A stretch of 10,530 nucleotides of DNA from CAYQMF01 sp964418595 (GTDB taxonomy: Bacteria; Planctomycetota; UBA1135; UBA2386), in assembly GCA_964418595.1 (NCBI GenBank), contig CAYQMF010000171.1:1-10530 (forward strand), written 5' to 3'. Of this stretch, positions 1 through 6,104 are shown piece after piece. How positions within the stretch are numbered: position 1 is the stretch's first letter; each line of letters opens with the position of its first letter. The position numbers and the translations under genes are program-made. The notes under the pieces were generated by a model, which saw nothing but the letters and a program-made list of their open reading frames with translations, did no database searches and was not told the origin of the DNA.

Positions 1-126
1 CTACCATCCGCGGCGCACTCTTTTCCCACTTGCAAAACGGTGGGGAGTCCCCCCCCAACCACAACCACCGATTCCCGCAGCGCCTGACAAGGTTCCCCCT
101 TGAGCGTCTCCGACGTGTAGCGCCCT
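1..126. other. Non-coding left edge, no gene supported
   Basis: I see no supportable gene here. Long open frames cross it on both strands, but their translations are arginine- or serine-rich and lack any domain or signal peptide, as expected of chance frames in GC-rich DNA. The stretch contains a run of eight C at 49-56, a 6-bp inverted repeat (CGGTGG 38-43 with CCACCG 65-70) and a 5-bp hairpin (CAAGG 88-92 with CCTTG 98-102). A promoter for the gene at 274 may lie here or just outside the window, but I could not identify convincing -35/-10 boxes. Confidence 0.5.
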
Positions 127-237
127 GCCACACATGTGGCGTTCGCGTGCTCGGGCACACTCTGTCGGTGTGCACGAGGACCCCGGCCCACTCTCGGACC
201 GGGTCAGGGAGTCGTGGGTCGAGACCGACGCTCCCTG
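127..237 (+). promoter_or_regulatory. Candidate structured 5' leader RNA, four tandem hairpins
   Basis: Four inverted repeats lie end to end. Hairpin I (127-140) pairs GCCAC with GTGGC around ACAT. Hairpin II (150-178) pairs 150-153 with 175-178 and 155-160 with 168-173, with one G/A mismatch. Hairpin III (179-205) pairs GACC(C)CGG with CCGGGTC, one C bulged. Hairpin IV (206-236) pairs AGGGAG with CTCCCT, then CGT with ACG and GGT with ACC, capped by CGAG. An A-rich linker with little structure follows, then the Shine-Dalgarno sequence at 262-265. No T tract follows hairpin IV, so it does not look like an intrinsic terminator. It could be a cis-acting leader of the gene at 274, a small RNA, or chance folding in GC-rich DNA. 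The fold was done by hand and the strand is inferred from the downstream gene. It resembles no RNA family I know. Confidence 0.35.
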
Positions 238-261
238 TCCAACATCAACACCTGGAAACAC

Positions 262-265
262 GGAG
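262..265 (+). promoter_or_regulatory. Shine-Dalgarno for the small exported protein
   Basis: GGAG lies 8 bases before the ATG at 274 and decides that start over the upstream in-frame ATG at 136 and the ATG at 283. The surrounding heptamer GGAGTCG (262-268) also occurs at 208-214 in the 5' arm of hairpin IV of the leader. Confidence 0.55.
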
Positions 266-273
266 TCGCTCAC

Positions 274-636
274 ATGGTCGACATGATTCGGAGGTCCATT
301 CTCGCCCTCGTTGTCCTCCTGGGCCTCGGCGGAACGAGCCTCGCTGCTCAGGGTCCGCGGTTCGACTACACACCCCCGCAAGGAGGCGGCGCTACCTACA
401 GGTACCACTTCGACGGCGACACGAGCGCTCCGAATGGGAGTGGTGCTGTGACGCAGTATCCGCACCCAAGTGGGAGCGGTGTCGGCTACGACTGGGAGCG
501 CGATGGCGACGACATCGTCGTGAAAGACGCCCAGGGCGAGACGGTATGCCGTTTCGTCAACGGAGCGATCGCTGGCGAGGGAGCCACAGCCGACGAGGGA
601 TCGTGGGAGAACATCGACTTCCAGGATCCGATCTAG
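274..636 (+). CDS. Small exported acidic hypothetical protein
   Basis: I do not recognise a family. The product is 120 residues. It begins with a clear Sec signal peptide: a short Arg-containing n-region (MVDMIRR), a hydrophobic core (ILALVVLLGLGG) and a likely cleavage site near TSLAA-Q at residues 24-26. The mature part of about 94 residues is rich in Gly, Asp and Tyr. It has two Gly-Ser-Gly segments and ends with an acidic tail. It contains a single Cys, so no internal disulfide is expected. The ATG at 274 is chosen because GGAG precedes it by 8 bases and because the signal peptide starts there; the same frame opens upstream at 136 but adds an Arg-rich segment that would bury the signal. 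The gene follows a structured leader and lies 82 bases before the next gene on the same strand. It probably acts outside the cytoplasmic membrane; its function is unknown. Confidence 0.6.
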   Translation: MVDMIRRSILALVVLLGLGGTSLAAQGPRFDYTPPQGGGATYRYHFDGDTSAPNGSGAVTQYPHPSGSGVGYDWERDGDDIVVKDAQGETVCRFVNGAIAGEGATADEGSWENIDFQDPI

Positions 637-718
637 ACCGCCGCGGTCGGAGCGGGATTGCCTCACCGACACGGTCAGCATTCCTGACGCGGACCTTCTC
701 GGCTACCGACGGCTGCCC

Positions 719-2299
719 ATGACAAGCACATTGCCTAGTCGCGTCATCGTGAAGACTTGTGTCCTTCTTGCGGTGGCGGGCGGACTCATCCTCCTCCTGC
801 TATGCTCCCCTTCGCCGGATACGGAATCGTCAGGCGCAGGACTGGCAGCATCCGCATCGCACAGCTCCGGGCGCGACGCCGCCATCGCGGATGCCGCCCA
901 GATGGACGGGTCGACAGCGGCCCGTAGCGTGGTACGCACCCTGATCCGCGGAAGCGTCACAGCGCCGAGCGCATGCTTGGAAGCCGGTGTGGTCGCGCGC
1001 CTGAATCCGGATGCTGAGGGCTCCATCCAAGCGCGTTGCGACCAGGAAGGCAGCTTCAGCCTGGACTGCGTAGCGTGCGACCCAGAGACGGTGCTTCGCC
1101 TGGATGGCCCTGCGGTGCGAACCACGGACCTGCGGCTGAGGGACGTGGGGTTGACACGAAGCGACGGCGGGTGGTCGCTGGCACCGGTGCCGCTGAGTCC
1201 CGAGGGTCTTCTGGCGCTGAGCGTGAACCTCGACGCGGCGACGAGATCGATCCTCGATGCGCATGAAGTTCTCCCCGAGCTCACGATCACGGTTCAGAGT
1301 ACGGCCACCGGTCGACCCCGCATTGCAAGTGCCACCGTGCCATGGATGCATGGGGAGGAGCGAGTCGATCTCCGGCTCCCCACCGTCGACCCAGTCCTCG
1401 TCTCTTGGGCTGTGTTGATGCGTCGGGGCGGCTGGGGACAAGTCCTTTCAGCCATCCCGACGGAGTGGTCGCTGCGCACGGGACGCTACCACCCCATGAC
1501 ATTGACGCTGGACGCCCAGAGCCTCGCATTCGGCAGAGTGGAGGACGAGAGCGGGCGCCTGCTGGTCGAATGTGATGTCTTCGCGACTGCGCCCGATTGG
1601 TCTACGGACGTCAGGACCGACGCGGACGGCCGGTTCCTGTTGTTCCCGCCTCCGGGTGCGGAGCCTTTGGATCTCCTCGCCCGCCATGGCACCAACTTCG
1701 CGTCGCGCAAGACGCGAGCGTTGCGAGGCGAACCAACACTCGTGCGTGTCGACGCGCGGGGTGCCGTCGTTTTGCGCGTGATCGGTCCGGATGGAGCGCC
1801 GATGACTCGATGCTCCGTGTCCCGCTCCAGTTTTCGCCGACTGCCGCTGGATGAAGACCGGAAGTTGGTTGCTTCGCCCGCCGGACTCATGGTTCTCAAG
1901 CGCCGGTCCCTGGAGCCCGGGTGGCTGTACATCGCTGGATCCGGCTTCGAGGGTGCCGTGCGAATCGCAGAGCGCGTGAACGGCGGCGGCGACCCGCTCG
2001 AGATCCGAGTGCCGAACGATCTGAGGTGGACGCTGACGGTTCAGGTCAAGACGCCACGCTCCGTGCCGCTGTCGGTAAGCGTCGACGAGGTGGACCTCGG
2101 CAACCTGGACGGCCGCCCTCCCCGCCAGTACTCGATGGTCGGAACCCAGGGTCAGGTCAGGTGGAGCTTCCACCCGATCGCCTCGGGAACCTACCACGTG
2201 GTCGTGCGCGAGGTCGGGCGGCAAGAGAGGCGCAGCCTGAACGTCCCCGTCTTGGTGGATGTCGTCGACTCGGATCGCGAGATCGTCGTGGATTGGTGA
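719..2299 (+). CDS. Membrane-anchored protein with carboxypeptidase-regulatory-like beta-sandwich segments
   Basis: The 526-residue product has an N-terminal hydrophobic segment (about residues 9-29) after a short basic stretch. It is either a signal anchor or an uncleaved signal; the LLLC at 26-29 is not a proper lipobox. A Ser/Ala-rich linker follows (about 30-75). The rest is predicted beta-rich. Residues about 268-322 carry the pattern typical of carboxypeptidase regulatory-like domains: a Val-Glu-Asp-Glu-Ser-Gly-Arg turn, then Thr-Asp-Ala-Asp-Gly-Arg-Phe. Similar but weaker segments lie at about 78-130 and 345-370. No catalytic motif is visible, so a structural or binding role at the cell surface is the safest inference. 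No Shine-Dalgarno precedes the ATG, and there is no alternative upstream start in frame nearby. It is on the same strand as the small exported gene, but the 82-base gap leaves an operon uncertain. Its base composition is less GC-rich than the 2649-7528 genes. Confidence 0.7.
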   Translation: MTSTLPSRVIVKTCVLLAVAGGLILLLLCSPSPDTESSGAGLAASASHSSGRDAAIADAAQMDGSTAARSVVRTLIRGSVTAPSACLEAGVVARLNPDAEGSIQARCDQEGSFSLDCVACDPETVLRLDGPAVRTTDLRLRDVGLTRSDGGWSLAPVPLSPEGLLALSVNLDAATRSILDAHEVLPELTITVQSTATGRPRIASATVPWMHGEERVDLRLPTVDPVLVSWAVLMRRGGWGQVLSAIPTEWSLRTGRYHPMTLTLDAQSLAFGRVEDESGRLLVECDVFATAPDWSTDVRTDADGRFLLFPPPGAEPLDLLARHGTNFASRKTRALRGEPTLVRVDARGAVVLRVIGPDGAPMTRCSVSRSSFRRLPLDEDRKLVASPAGLMVLKRRSLEPGWLYIAGSGFEGAVRIAERVNGGGDPLEIRVPNDLRWTLTVQVKTPRSVPLSVSVDEVDLGNLDGRPPRQYSMVGTQGQVRWSFHPIASGTYHVVVREVGRQERRSLNVPVLVDVVDSDREIVVDW

Positions 2300-2318
2300 G
2301 GCCCGCGGTCTGCGTCGC

Positions 2319-2330
2319 GGCGCAAGCGCC
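2319..2330. terminator. Possible hairpin between convergent genes
   Basis: GGCG at 2319-2322 pairs with CGCC at 2327-2330 around a CAAG loop, in the 37-base gap between the convergent stops at 2299 and 2337. The position suits a bidirectional terminator. The stem is short and no T tract flanks it on either strand, so support is weak. Confidence 0.2.
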
Positions 2331-2336
2331 TGCCCT

Positions 2337-2561
2337 CTACGCTTCCCCTCGCGCCGACTTGAGGAACCGGATCCCGCCGAGCAAGCCGGCCACCATCATC
2401 ATCACGCCGACCCACACCAGCACGAAGCGCCCGTCGCCGCGCAGCACGAAGTAGCCGACGCCCGACACCGCGCCGCCGAGGGACGACAACCCGACGCTCA
2501 CGTAGAAGCCGATCAGGCCATAGGAGAAGCGGGTCTGCTCGCGCGGCGGGGTTTCGGTCAC
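2337..2561 (-). CDS. Small two-helix membrane protein, hypothetical
   Basis: Starting at the GTG at 2561, this minus-strand gene encodes 74 residues. A polar N-terminus with two prolines precedes a hydrophobic segment at about residues 13-40 (small-residue-rich, many Gly and Ser). A short charged turn (RGDGR) and a second hydrophobic helix at about 46-67 with three consecutive Met follow, then a basic tail ending KSARGEA. This two-helix hairpin layout suggests an inner-membrane protein with both ends on the same side; I do not recognise a family. The frame stays open for more than 3 kb upstream opposite the PSCyt1 gene, but that part is an Arg-rich shadow. A second in-frame GTG at 2579 would add six residues (80 in all). 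Neither GTG has a Shine-Dalgarno; CATCCT lies seven bases upstream of the shorter start. The gene converges with the one ending at 2299 and diverges from the one starting at 2649. Confidence 0.6.
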   Translation of the reverse strand: MTETPPREQTRFSYGLIGFYVSVGLSSLGGAVSGVGYFVLRGDGRFVLVWVGVMMMVAGLLGGIRFLKSARGEA

Positions 2562-2648
2562 GCGCAGAAGGATGGCCACCGCCGGACCCGAGGGGAAGGC
2601 TCGAGTGCCACACCTGGACGCGGTCCTGCGGCGACCTACGCTTCCTGC
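2562..2648. promoter_or_regulatory. Divergent promoter region with leaderless-type -10 box
   Basis: These 87 bases separate two divergent GTG starts. On the plus strand TACGCT (2637-2642) fits the TANNNT form of a -10 box and ends six bases before the GTG at 2649. TGGACG (2615-2620), 16 bases upstream, matches the -35 consensus at four of six positions. That would put transcription initiation at or next to the start codon, so the mRNA would be leaderless, in keeping with the absence of a Shine-Dalgarno. On the minus strand CATCCT (2569-2574) sits in the equivalent place before the GTG at 2561, but I see no -35 partner. No operator-like palindrome was found. Confidence 0.35.
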
Positions 2649-5600
2649 GTGCGTCTCCTCTCTCTCTACGCCCTCGCCGCCGGCCTGGCGGCGCAGGACG
2701 CGCCACTGCGCGCCGGCCCGGGCTTCAACCGCGAGGTGCGGCCGATCCTCGCCGAACACTGCTTCCCCTGCCACGGCCCCGACGCCCGCGCGCGCAAGGC
2801 GGAGCTGCGCCTCGACTCGCGCGAGGGCGTCCTGCACGGCGGCAAGTCCGGGCAACCCGCGGTCGTGCCGGGCGACCCCGACGCGAGCCTGCTCATGGCG
2901 AAGGTCGCGCACGCCGACCCGAGCAAGCGCATGCCGCCCCTGAAAACCGGCAAGCCGCTGTCGAGCGCCCAGGTCGGCACGCTGCGCCGATGGATCGCGG
3001 CCGGCGCCGAGTTCGAGCCGCACTGGTCGTTCGTGGCGCCCCGCCGGCCGGGCCTTCCCGCGGTGCGCGAAGCAGCATGGCCGCGCCACGCGATCGACAC
3101 CTTCGTGCTCGCGCGCATGGAGCGCGCCGGCCTCGCGCCGTCGGCGCCCGCCGACCCAGCAACCCTCCTGCGCCGCGTGACCCTCGACCTCACCGGCCTG
3201 CCGCCCACGCCCGCCGAACTCGACGCCTTCCTCGCCGACCCGAGCGACGCCGCCTACGCGGCGACCGTCGATCGCCTGCTCGCCTCGTCCGCGAGCGCGG
3301 AGCACCTGGCGCGCCACTGGCTCGACGCCGCGCGCTACGGCGACACGCACGGCCTGCACCTCGACAACTTCCGAAGCATGTGGCCGTACCGCGACTGGGT
3401 CGTGGGCGCCTTCCAGCGCAACCTCCCCTTCGACCAGTTCGTGGTCGAACAGCTCGCCGGCGACCTGCTCCCCCAGCCGACGCAGGCGCAGCGCATCGCC
3501 ACGGGCTTCCACCGCTGCAACCCCACCAGCGCGGAGGGCGGAATGATCGCCGAGGAGTTCCTCGCGCTCTACGCGGCCGAGCGCGTGGCGACCACCGGCA
3601 CCGTGTTCCTCGGGCTGACCGTCGGCTGCGCGCGCTGCCACGACCACAAGTACGACCCGATCACGCAGCGCGAGTTCTATCGCCTGTTCGCGTTCTTCGA
3701 CAACGTGGCGGAGGACGCCAGCGACGGCAACGCGGCGGCGCCGCCGCCGATCGTGCGGGTGACGACCGACGACGACGAGGCGAAGCTCGCGCGCTTCGCG
3801 GCCGATGTGCAGGCGGTCGAGGCGCGCCTCACGGAGCCGGCCCCCGACGTCGACGCGCAGCAGGTCGAGTGGGAGGCGAAGGTCCGCGCCGAGGTCGCGA
3901 CGCTGTGGCAGCCCCTCGCGGTGCGGCTCGCGTTCGCGCACGGCAGCGACGCCACGATCCTCGCCGACGGGACGGTGGCGTTCCGCGGCGCGAACCCCGC
4001 GCGCGACGAGTACGAGCTGGTCGTCGCCCCCGAGGCGAGCGAGCTGCGCGCGCTGCGCGTCGAGGCGCTCCTGGATGGCGACGTCGGGCCCGGGCGCGCG
4101 CCGAACGGCAACTTCGTGCTGACCGGGTTCGAGGTGCACGCGCGGGCGCCAGGCACCGACCATCCCGGCGTGCGCGTGCCGCTCGCCGCCGCCACCGCCG
4201 ACTACGTGCAGCGCGACTTCGAGCCCGCGTTCGCCCTCGACGGCGGCGCGGCGCGCGGCTTCGCCGTGCAGGGGCCGCGCGTCGCGCGCGCGTTCGTGGC
4301 CGCGTTCCGCGAGCCCCTCGCGACCCCCGCCGGCACGACCGTGCACGTGCGCCTGCGCTTCCAGTCGGTGTTCCCGCAGCACGGCATGGCGCGCGTGCGG
4401 CTGCTCGGGGCCAGCACGCAGGCGGCCCTGCCCACCGTGTGGTCGCCGTGGAGCGTGAGCGGGCCGCACGCGGCGACCAGCTACCGGGCGGCGTACGACA
4501 CCGCGTTCCCAGCCGAATCCACGAACGAAGGCTTCACGCCGCGACCCGAGTTCACGGACGGCAAGGCGCACGACCTCCCGGGCGGGATCGCCGCGACCTA
4601 CCTGCGGCGCACGCTCACGGTGCCGAGCGCGCGCCCGGTCGAGCTGGCGCTGGGCAGCGACGACGGCCTGAAGGTCTGGCTCGACGGCGCCCTCGTCCTC
4701 GACCGCGACGTGCAGCGTCCCGTCGGCCCCGACCAGGAGCTGCTGCCGCTGTGGCTGGAGCCGGGCGAGCACACCCTGCTGCTCAAGGTCGTCAACGCCG
4801 GCGGTGGCTTCGCCTTCTACTTCCGCGTCGCCGGCGAGGAGACCCAGCCGGCGCCGCTGTCGGTCGTCGCGGCGCTCACTGCCGAGCAGCGCACGCCCGC
4901 CCAGGCTACGGAGCTGCGCACCTTCTACCGCCGCCACCACTGGAGCGGGTTCCGCGCGCTCGAGCAGCGCCGCGACGCGCTGCGCGCCGAACAGACCGCG
5001 TTCGACGCCGCGCTCCCGCGCACGCTCGTGATGGCGGAGAGGACCGAGCGCCGGCCCACGCACCTCCTCGAGCGCGGCCAGTACGACCGCAAGGGCGAGC
5101 GCGTCGAGCCGGGCGTCCCGAGCATCCTGCCGCCGCTGCCCGCCGGCGCGCCGCCGAGCCGGCTCAGCCTCGCGCGCTGGCTCGTGGCGAGCGATCATCC
5201 GCTCACCGCACGCGTGGCCGTGAACCGCTACTGGCGGATGCTGTTCGGCACCGGCATCGTCAAGACCGTCGAGGACTTCGGCACCCAGGGCGAGTGGCCG
5301 AGCCACCCCGATCTGTTGGATTGGCTCGCGTGCGAGTTCATCGCGTCGGGGTGGGACGTGCGCGCGCTGCTGCGCAGCATGGTGACGTCGTCGACCTACC
5401 GGCAAGCGTCGAGCGTGACCGACGCGCTCCTCGCCGCCGACCGCGGCAACCGCCTGCTCGCCCGCGCCAGCCGGCCGCGCCTCGACGCGGAGGTGATCCG
5501 CGACTGCGCGCTCGCCACGAGCGGGCTCCTCGTCCGCACGCTCGGCGGGCCGCCGGTGAAGCCCTACCAGCCGAGCGGGATCTGGAAGGCCGTCGCCTAC

Positions 5601-6104
5601 GTGGGCAGCAACACCGAGAACTACGAGCAGGAACACGGTACGGCGCTGTACCGCCGCAGCCTCTACACGTTCTGGAAGCGCACCGCGCCGCCGCCGACGA
5701 TGGTGATCTTCGACGCGCCGTCGCGCGAGGACTGCACCGTGCGCCGCAGCCGCACCAACACGCCGCTGCAGGCGCTGGCGCTGCTCAACGACCCGACCTT
5801 CGTCGAGGCGGCGCGCGCGCTCGCGGCGCGGACGCTGCGCGCGGCGGACGACATCGACGCGCGCCTCGACTTCGCGTGCCGCACCGTGCTCGCGCGCACG
5901 CCCGACGCGCACGAGCGCGCCGCCCTCTTCGCGCTCCTCTCCGCGCAGCGGGCCGAGTTCGCCGCGGACCCGGCGGCGGCGACCGCGCTCCTCGCCGTCG
6001 GCGAGTCGCCGCGCGACGCGGAGCTGGCGGCCGACGAACACGCCGCCTGGACGCTGCTGTGCAGCACGCTCCTCAACCTGGACGAAGCGATCACGAGGAA
6101 CTGA
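2649..6104 (+). CDS. Planctomycete cytochrome-c-like PSCyt1/DUF1549/DUF1553 protein
   Basis: The 1151-residue product begins with a short hydrophobic signal (about residues 2-15, cleavage near LAA-Q). The PSCyt1 cytochrome-c-like domain carries a heme-binding C38-F-P-C41-H42 and a candidate axial Met in RMPP (M95). The PSCyt2/DUF1549 domain covers about 145-355, with the second CxxCH as C327-A-R-C330-H331 followed by DHKYDP. A middle region of about 370-735 looks like two beta-sandwich modules: one at 450-590, and a PA14-like one at 648-727 around the motif SDDGLKVWLDG. The C-terminal PSD1/DUF1553 domain covers about 835-1100 and includes NRYWRMLFGTGIV and RTNTPLQALALLNDPTF. The family is found mainly in Planctomycetota and nearly always beside DUF1501 genes, as here. 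Covalent heme binding in the envelope is inferred; the substrate is unknown. The GTG at 2649 is the only plausible start in frame before the signal. The very high GC content gives long false frames on other strands. Confidence 0.93.
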   Translation: MRLLSLYALAAGLAAQDAPLRAGPGFNREVRPILAEHCFPCHGPDARARKAELRLDSREGVLHGGKSGQPAVVPGDPDASLLMAKVAHADPSKRMPPLKTGKPLSSAQVGTLRRWIAAGAEFEPHWSFVAPRRPGLPAVREAAWPRHAIDTFVLARMERAGLAPSAPADPATLLRRVTLDLTGLPPTPAELDAFLADPSDAAYAATVDRLLASSASAEHLARHWLDAARYGDTHGLHLDNFRSMWPYRDWVVGAFQRNLPFDQFVVEQLAGDLLPQPTQAQRIATGFHRCNPTSAEGGMIAEEFLALYAAERVATTGTVFLGLTVGCARCHDHKYDPITQREFYRLFAFFDNVAEDASDGNAAAPPPIVRVTTDDDEAKLARFAADVQAVEARLTEPAPDVDAQQVEWEAKVRAEVATLWQPLAVRLAFAHGSDATILADGTVAFRGANPARDEYELVVAPEASELRALRVEALLDGDVGPGRAPNGNFVLTGFEVHARAPGTDHPGVRVPLAAATADYVQRDFEPAFALDGGAARGFAVQGPRVARAFVAAFREPLATPAGTTVHVRLRFQSVFPQHGMARVRLLGASTQAALPTVWSPWSVSGPHAATSYRAAYDTAFPAESTNEGFTPRPEFTDGKAHDLPGGIAATYLRRTLTVPSARPVELALGSDDGLKVWLDGALVLDRDVQRPVGPDQELLPLWLEPGEHTLLLKVVNAGGGFAFYFRVAGEETQPAPLSVVAALTAEQRTPAQATELRTFYRRHHWSGFRALEQRRDALRAEQTAFDAALPRTLVMAERTERRPTHLLERGQYDRKGERVEPGVPSILPPLPAGAPPSRLSLARWLVASDHPLTARVAVNRYWRMLFGTGIVKTVEDFGTQGEWPSHPDLLDWLACEFIASGWDVRALLRSMVTSSTYRQASSVTDALLAADRGNRLLARASRPRLDAEVIRDCALATSGLLVRTLGGPPVKPYQPSGIWKAVAYVGSNTENYEQEHGTALYRRSLYTFWKRTAPPPTMVIFDAPSREDCTVRRSRTNTPLQALALLNDPTFVEAARALAARTLRAADDIDARLDFACRTVLARTPDAHERAALFALLSAQRAEFAADPAAATALLAVGESPRDAELAADEHAAWTLLCSTLLNLDEAITRN
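6095..6099 (+). promoter_or_regulatory. Shine-Dalgarno for the DUF1501 gene inside the preceding gene
   Basis: GAGGA lies four bases before the ATG at 6104, within the last codons of the upstream gene. With the TGATG overlap at 6102-6106 it fixes the start and indicates translational coupling. Confidence 0.65.

Noticed and set aside
127..237. The hairpin block as a tRNA, SRP RNA or 6S RNA
   Set aside because: There is no cloverleaf, no T-loop consensus, and no conserved SRP apical-loop sequence; the hairpins are in series rather than in those architectures.
636..648. GACCG/CGGTC hairpin just after the small exported gene
   Set aside because: The stem is five pairs with a three-base loop, overlaps the stop codon and has no T tract, so I do not call a terminator.
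1..681. A 226-codon minus-strand frame across the left edge
   Set aside because: It has no signal peptide, domain or ribosome site, and it runs opposite a better-supported signal-peptide gene at 274-636.
2151..2165. GGTCA tandem copies
   Set aside because: There are only two to three short copies inside coding sequence, and no conserved spacing or regulatory context.
2337..6041. A 1234-codon antisense open frame opposite the PSCyt1 gene
   Set aside because: Its translation is Arg-, Ala- and Gly-rich without domains; extreme GC third-position bias on the plus strand removes stops from the antisense frame. Only the final 74 codons are kept as a gene.
2990..6103. Upstream extension of the DUF1501 frame by more than 1000 codons
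   Set aside because: It overlaps the PSCyt1 gene entirely and is an Arg/Pro-rich shadow; the Tat-like signal and Shine-Dalgarno place the start at 6104.
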